Shown: in pieces, positions 58,055 to 64,000 of the stretch
Position numbering within the stretch: the stretch's first letter is position 1
Layout: the number at the start of each line of letters is the position of its first letter
DNA from: Lactarius indigo
Taxonomy: Eukaryota > Basidiomycota > Agaricomycetes > Russulales > Russulaceae
Direction of reading: 5' to 3'
Assembly: GCA_025766275.1 (NCBI GenBank)
Contig: JAFKAC010000006.1
Location: 1,240,001-1,304,000 of the forward strand
DNA length: 64,000 bases
Notes under the pieces: generated by a model
What the model saw: the letters and a program-made list of their open reading frames with translations, nothing else
Told to the model about the DNA's origin: nothing
The model's database searches: none
Made by a program: the position numbers and the translations under genes

Positions 58055-58152
58055 TAGTAATCAAGGGCGTCGAAGATGAGCGGGGTGAAGTGCATGAGGT
58101 TTTGGTGTGTGTAGTTGAGCCATGTCCGAGAGGAGAGCGCGAGGATTGCTGG
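58055..58152 (-). pseudogene. duplicated RSE1 exon fragment
   Basis: About 95 bp nearly identical (four differences seen) to 54548-54642 inside RSE1, same orientation. It still reads [20 protein letters not shown] then [11 protein letters not shown] on the minus strand, but the flanking sequence does not match RSE1, so it is an isolated fragment about 0.9 kb upstream of the gene start. Confidence 0.85.
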
Positions 58153-58608
58153 TCGTGAGCAGGGCATCGATATGCGCGACGGAGAGCTCTCGGACATTGC
58201 TTGCAAGATCATTCGCGTCAGAATGGTGGTAACATTTTACTTATGCGTTAAGTAGAACGAGGTATTCATTTTATTTTCCTTACCAGAAAACAGAAGAGTG
58301 AATGGAAAGCGCTCAAGGCAACGACACTTTGCGGGTGGAAAATTTGTTGCTTCGTCGTGAGGAGAGATCTCGTGTGCGCGATTGCCAAAGGGAAAGGTGT
58401 ACCGACACATGAGCGCAGAAGCACGAAAGATGGGGCAGATAGCTGCGGAAAGTGGGCTCTTGCCGGTTTTGTTGGAAAGCGGATGGTTATGGGCAGTAGT
58501 CGGTTAGAGGCGAACTGCACAGAATGGATTACGGACGACGGGTGTCCACCCGCTCTTAGGGTTGGTTACAAGGAAAGGGAGAGAAAGAGAAAGAGAGAAA
58601 GACACGCG

Positions 58609-60396
58609 TTAAACATCGAATCTGACTGTCTGTTCTCCTTTCCCTCGATCAATTCTTATGAGCCTCTTTGCAACGCACCCGTAGAGAACACGATTAGAAG
58701 CCCTAGCCATTGTCCCGACACTCTCCCTAGCGCTGAGTATTTCCTTGACCTTAGCTAGCGGAAGAGAGAAGTGTGGCGTGGCCTCTAGAAGGGCGATGAG
58801 TAAATGCGCTGTAAGCACCTGTTGACCGGTCGGCGATTGGGCCGACGGCGCTACAGCACTCGAGAGGGAAGACGCGGTGGGCGAGGCGGGAAGGGGGTCT
58901 TGGGAGGCCAAAGTATGCAGGTGTGCACTGAGGAATACATGAGCTTAAGTCGGGTCATAAAGAGTGACCGCGATCATACATTGTTTCTTTTGCGCGAGGT
59001 GGCCGAGCACCATCGGTCCCTGACGCACTGAAAGGATTCCCGGGCATGATCAAATCACCCACAGTGGCCCATATTTTTGACTGTGTAGGGTCAGAGACAA
59101 AGTAATGCGTACAGCCTTTGTCATGACATACAACAATGCGTTCCACGTCTCCTGTCACCCGAATTTTCTTTGCCGAGTGCGCACGAGGAGTGCGATCCTC
59201 TGTTGGGGAAAAATCGGGCTGTTCCAAATCCACAACGGGTATACTTGGCTCGCTAGTTGTTTGGGGCAAAGGCTGATCGTCGGCTCGTTCAACTTTCTTA
59301 GCATTGCTGTCATGTGCTGCTGTCGTGTGATCGAACGTGTTATCCAAGGCGCTAGAATCTTCGGGTCCCTCTGTTGGACCTTGTTCCTCTTCATAGACCG
59401 TCGCGTCCAAGGGCGCAACTCGAGCTACCGAGGGCTTGAATGGCGCGGCCGGAGTTGAAAACGACGAGGTTACGTTGCTGAGGTCGACATCTTCGTCGAT
59501 AAGTCGCTCGCCTTTGAAATCCATAGCACTTCTGTCGCCAGGAGTTGTCCAAAATGTGTCCTCTTGGGGATCCGAGTTCGGGATCCTTGGAGGGTCTGGA
59601 AGGTTGTCTTTGACCGGATCTGAGGCGACGGGTCGCTTACTTTGAAGAGCCAATTTCTATGCTTTGTCACCCTCCAGCTATGACCGAATCGATTAGAGTA
59701 CGTACCCGTTTCTGAAGTAGCTCAAGTCTCGCTTGGACGTCTCGGAGCTTCTTCTCCTCTGTGGCAACGTGAGATTTTGAGGAAAGGGGATCAGACGTTG
59801 GGGCTAATGCTTCCATCTTCCCGTGTGAGTTAGCACAGGAGCGCAACAAATCCTGTGGACTCACATCTTTGAGAGTGTCGTTGAGCGACCGAATCTCTTC
59901 ATGCAGTTGGTACAGTTGCTCTAGCATGGCTACCACCCGAGAGCGGACGTGAGGCATGGGCCGTATCTCTGCACTGGTTGCGAATGGTATCAATATTTGA
60001 GTTCGGGAGGGATAAAACGACATCTCACTAGCGGTCGATATATTTCAACGCGGCTTCTGCAAAGACCTCGGGAGGTGGCTTTTTGGGTTCGGTGAACACA
60101 TCCCTCCGTTGAGCGGCGGGGTACTTCCTGAGAGGCGTTGCGCTGACAACCTCGACTCGTGCGATTCCTGGAACCTGTGCATTCTGGTGCGGTGCTGCGG
60201 GCTGCGGTGGAGGTAAGAGGGTGAAGAGACCGAGCTCGGAGGGGTCAATGTCACGAATGAGATCGCCGAGGGGAGTGTCGAGCACTGATGTAGAAAAAGG
60301 ACCAGAGTGAGATGATTGGTTTATAGCATTTGCCGCTGATTTTATGAGTCTGGTCGTCTGGTTTAGACGGTTTATGTGATCTGTTATGGACGGCAT
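58609..60396 (-). CDS. SPC34: SPC34-like DASH kinetochore protein (tentative)
   Basis: Start MPSITDHINRLNQTTRLIKS. The block FSTSVLDTPLGDLIRDIDPS followed by ELGLFTL resembles the Spc34 signature F.na.l....T.LIRD.e..E..LF of the DASH/Dam1 ring, which couples kinetochores to microtubules. It is followed by EVFAEAALKYIDRYAEIRPM and the coiled coil VVAMLEQLYQLHEEIRSLND, matching the A-KL--VYP-----RI---- region of Spc34. A second coiled segment (KKLRDVQARLELLQKR) joins by an intron to a long Pro/Ser/Thr/Asp-rich part (ALQSKRPVASDPVKDNLPDP..) and a small C-terminal domain (QQVLTAHLLIALLEATPHFS, VAKRLIRIDRGKGEQTVRF). The total of about 550 residues is longer than known Spc34, so the extension or a fused second gene is odd. 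Divergent from the DOCK gene by 89 bp. Confidence 0.5.
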
Positions 60397-60485
60397 CGCG
60401 GGACGACTCGGAATCGGAGGCGGTTGTCATCAATTACAGTAAATTAGATTAACTGCACCTCGGCTCCGCAGCGTCCTGACCCTCC

Positions 60486-63400
60486 ATGCTCTTACCAACC
60501 ACCGCGCCCAGTCGTCCTGCAACCCCAGCACGCGGCGGCATCTGGGAGCCACTTCCCTCAATCATATATGGTTATGCTGTACATCCCCTCTCCCCATCCC
60601 ATCGCGATACCCGCATATCCAACCGACCGCGGTTGTCCACCGTTACGGAAGCATCTACAACAGAGTCCTTCATACATCGCGACGTAGTTGCGTTGGAAGT
60701 AGGTGACGAGGTCTATGCTTTCGAGAAGTATATTCCACGAGGCAAGGAGACAGAGGGCATATGGTATAGGGGGTGCGTCTTCTCGTCCCATCATCGCGTG
60801 CTTCAAGGCGTTGTCCTGACGCTTTCGTTAGCTATGTCGTCTGTACTACTCGACGCCCCCCAGTATCTTGGAACGCGCCCACTGACCCATCATCCTCTCG
60901 CGGTCCGAGGCTCGAAGAACCCCAGCAAGTTTTCATCGGCATATTTCCTGGTTCACATATCTTCATTCGAGAAGAGCTACCTGACGCCGAGGGAAGTCTT
61001 GCTGACGTCGCTGCCGCCTTCCAGAATGGAATACGTCGTAGCGCGGACGGGCCTTCCAAGTCCAGGACCCCAGGTCTCCGTGGTGAAGAGGAAGAGGAAG
61101 ATTTAATGGCAATGCGCAAATCGTTCAAGCTTGCTCCCCCTCCTGACCAAGCAAATTCATCGAGAGCTGGCCTTCCCGTTTATCCCGCCAGCGTCCGTTC
61201 CCTATCCCCCACAGAGCCTCACAATACGAAGCCGCTACCCCCTCGACCGTCCCTAAAGTCCAACGACGAAACCGTGTCAGGTGCAGCCCAACCTATCGTT
61301 GACGAGATAGCCTCAGCGTTACGTGAATGGCACATGCTAATGTTCCAGTACCTTGCTCGTAGAGAGTACCAACTGTTTCAAACCGTCCGCGAACACATCG
61401 AAGCCCTGCATTTAGGCCGTCGGCAGCTACTCACACAGACTCTGAGCGACGAGGAGACAGCAAACCTCAGACGCGATTGCGTTACCCGGTTGGTCAGCGG
61501 CAATATTGTACAAAATCTGGACGTCATCGTTCGACATCCAAGTGGAGGCGGTTTAGTGACCGTGGATGTTGAGGGGGAGATCGACACTCGTAACTGGATG
61601 AGTGCGGTGCGCATTTACACTTTACAGGCGTCGCTTGCCTTCGTAGACGCGTCTGGAGATGGCTCCAAGTCGCTGAGGTCTCGCCAAAGTCTTGACCTGT
61701 ATTCCGTCACTTCTCCACTGCCTACTCCAGCCCACTCAGCGTTCCCCGAGTATGGTCGCTCCAAGACAATCTCCCTCGTTGGCCCTCCCAAACCCTCAAA
61801 AGAATTGTCGCCCAAGTTCTTTCACGTCTTCCTCGAGTTACGGGCTTTCGTTGCCTCGCCTTGTGCGCCGGGCGAAACGGCTGAACTTTACTTTTCGCTG
61901 TACAATAAGAGTGATGCCCGCTTTGTGACAGAGGACTTTTATGTTGCCTTGAACCATAATGGTGTCCTTGCGCGCGACCCATCTGCGCGAATACGCACAC
62001 TTTTCACTGACCTGGCGCCCTCAGATATTCAGGGTACAATATTCCTCGTATGCAAAATCGTTCGCAATGGTTCTGTGAAGATCGGCCCAAACCCAAGTAG
62101 TGGGATTCCTCTGGACAATGGCTATCGTGGCTCTCAGGCTTCGGGGTGGTCTGCATCTCCATCGGATGCCGCCTCTAATACCAACTCATCCAATGTTACC
62201 GCGGTGTCGGATGGAGGAGCGGCGTTCCGAAGACCTTTCGGCTGTGCCGTTTTGGAGCTGTCCCAGTTGAATCGGGTAGCCACGGATTCGGCTGAAGTCT
62301 CCTCCACCAAGGAGCATGGCATACCGATCTTTGTCCCAGTTGACGAGGCCACCTTCTCTATGGTACACCAGGACATTATAAACAATAACAACAAAGGATT
62401 CGAGAAATCGCCGAGGTACGCCTTTGGTTTCTGAGGGATCACGTGTTTCAAATCTCGAGTCCGGCAGAGCCGAAATGATGGCCGTATCGGTGAAGGTATT
62501 TCATGGCAACGCGCAAACCATAGTGAAAGAAAATACGTCATTGCTTCTTGACACACCTCTCACACTACGCCTCGGTTTCCCTGACGTAGTCTTCCCTGGC
62601 GAGGATCGCAACGAACTTTACGTCAAACTCTGGAGTGGTGACTTCCCCTCTAGCAACAACAACGCGGCGCGTCGTAGTGTGAGTCCGTTCGTGCGCGGCT
62701 CGGGGTCATTCTCGACAAGCAACATCCAAGTAACTATCGAGGTTCGAGATACTGCTGGGAAGGTCGTAGAGAATGTCATCTCACAAGGTGCCAGCGAGCC
62801 AAGCATTTCTCAATTTCATTCGCTCGTATTTCTCCGGAATAGCCAGCCAACGTTTAACGAATTGATCAAACTTGCGTTGCCCTGGGTCGAGCTACCACCA
62901 TGGCATCTCTTCTTCACGTTCCGGTATCGCAGTTCGAGGGACAAGTCGGTGAAGATACTTGGCGGAGAGACAGGAGACAGGCCATTTGCATTTTCCTTCT
63001 TACCACTGTTCCCTGATGGGCGTGCATTCCTCGAGGACGGAAGTCATACATTGGTGTTGTATCGAGCGGACCGACTGAATCAGATCACTCCAGATATGTA
63101 CCTCGGAGCGACACCATGGTTGTTACCCGGCCAGCGTCAAGAACATCTCATCGTCCCCGCCGAACTCCAACGGATGGCCCCTCCAATTCGTGACGTTCTG
63201 GTCATTCGGTCATCCTTATGTTCAACACGTCACACACAAAATCCGGTTCTTTCGAGGTTACTTAACTGGTCCCAGATCGAAGAAAAAGAACTGCTATCGG
63301 CTGTGCTCGTCAAGTTTACGTTCGTCGGGGAAATCGAGATTGTGAAGTTTTTACGGGACATCTTTGGCTCCTTGTTTGCTATACTCGCATCTCCCATTAA

Positions 63401-64000
63401 TAGTGCTGGTGACATGGATCATCTTGTGTTCAACGCGCTTGTGACTGTCCTCGGTATCGTCCAAGATCGGCGCTTTAGCAACTTCCAGCCTGTGTTGGAC
63501 ATTTATATCCAGCAGCACTTTAACTACGCCTCGGCATCCTCACATATGATCAACTCGATGAACCGGATGCTGGCGGATCCGACAGGAAATGACACCGCGT
63601 CACCATTACGCGCCGCGATCAAGGTCTGGCACTATATCTTCAAATTCATTGTGAAATCCCGGGCGCTGCAGAAAGCGAAGGAGGCTGGTGTGGGTGGCGG
63701 TGCGACGGCCGAACACCTGGAATCGTCATTCATGCGCGAACTACGTTCCCACCTGTCTGAAGTCAACAAAATGATGAAGACGACATCGCCATCCCTCATT
63801 GGTACTCAGACCTTAGCGCTTCAGCGCTTCACTTCAATCCTTCCGGAGCTGGCACAGATCTTCTCCACAGTCGAGGTTGTCTCTATTGCTACGGCTTTTG
63901 CGAACACCATGTCTTCGGCCAAGGGGAAGCTAGCTGTGTTTAAGCTGATCATGTTCCTCCAGCTAGTGAAGGGTTTCTTATTCGACAACCCCCAGTCGCG
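60486..64000 (+). CDS. DCK1: DOCK-family Rho/Rac GEF (5' part)
   Basis: Guanine-nucleotide exchange factor of the DOCK180/Dck1 type, which works with an ELMO partner on a Rac or Rho5-like GTPase. The ATG at 60486 opens MLLPTTAPSRPATPARGG. An SH3-like domain follows (VVALEVGDEVYAFEKYIPRG, then YVVCTTRRP, EEPQQVFIGIFPGSHIFIRE). Then come a Pro-rich linker and a helical region (EWHMLMFQYLARREYQLFQT). The DHR-1/C2 domain has TLRLGFPDVVFPGEDRNELY, NIQVTIEVRDTAGKVVENVI, PWVELPPWHLFFTFRYRSSR and DRPFAFSFLPLFPDGRAFLE. Helical repeats then lead to the window edge (IFSTVEVVSIATAFANTM..). Two introns were found (near 60,770-60,830 and 62,415-62,465), both in frame. The catalytic DHR-2 domain must lie beyond 64000. 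No frame breaks were seen in 3.5 kb. Confidence 0.88.

Overview
This is nuclear DNA of a filamentous fungus, most likely a basidiomycete (Agaricomycotina). Genes are split by many introns of about 45-75 nt with GT..AG ends. They lie densely on both strands, often as divergent pairs sharing 90-450 bp. The gene set fits: a CASP/Coy1 golgin, an allantoicase-ureidoglycolate lyase fusion, the AcuK/ERT1 zinc-cluster regulator, a fungal hormone-sensitive-lipase-like hydrolase and a DOCK-type GEF. No bacterial, viral, CRISPR or plasmid signal was seen. No rRNA or convincing tRNA gene was found.

Layout. 0.1-6.6 kb: PHOSPHO-type phosphatase (-), Golgi CASP/COY1 (+), SLC35F6-like transporter (-). 6.7-8.7 kb: unresolved stretch with one coding-like fragment. 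8.7-12.5 kb: TFIIH subunit TFB1 (-) and mitochondrial ribosomal protein uS9m (+), divergent. 12.7-18.4 kb: histone H2B ubiquitin ligase BRE1 (-) and a DAL2-DAL3 fusion of purine catabolism (-). 18.6-23.5 kb: lipase-like hydrolase (+) and C2H2 transcription factor (+). 23.5-30.4 kb: gene-poor apart from eIF1A (+). 30.4-34.7 kb: PEX5 (+), CDC26-like APC/C subunit (-), PRA1/YIP3 (+). 35.9-39.4 kb: ERT1 (-) and the MTQ1/HemK methyltransferase (+), divergent. 42.7-46.0 kb: a protein of unknown function (-) and a TEN1-like telomere-capping protein (-). 46.2-50 kb: F-box protein (-) and MORG1/WDR83 (+) in a tight divergent pair, then LSM2 (-). 50.4-57.2 kb: secreted-type M28 aminopeptidase (-) and the splicing factor RSE1/SF3b3 (-). 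58.6-64 kb: SPC34-like DASH protein (-) and a DOCK GEF (+) that runs off the window end.

Most genes are housekeeping and do not form one pathway. The loose themes are mRNA processing and transcription (TFB1, BRE1, RSE1, LSM2, MORG1), nitrogen or carbon source use (DAL2-DAL3, ERT1, lipase, PEX5) and mitochondrial translation (uS9m, MTQ1).

The most notable general observation is a series of single-nucleotide frame changes, mostly one extra base, inside conserved exons of BRE1, DAL2-DAL3, the lipase, the C2H2 factor, the aminopeptidase and RSE1. Because essential single-copy genes are hit, this looks more like uncorrected insertion error in the sequence than true gene decay. Other points are an exon fragment of RSE1 copied upstream of the gene, an LSM2 whose first coding exon is only the ATG, and several small multi-exon genes (TEN1, LSM2, the BRE1 RING exons) that simple ORF scans miss.
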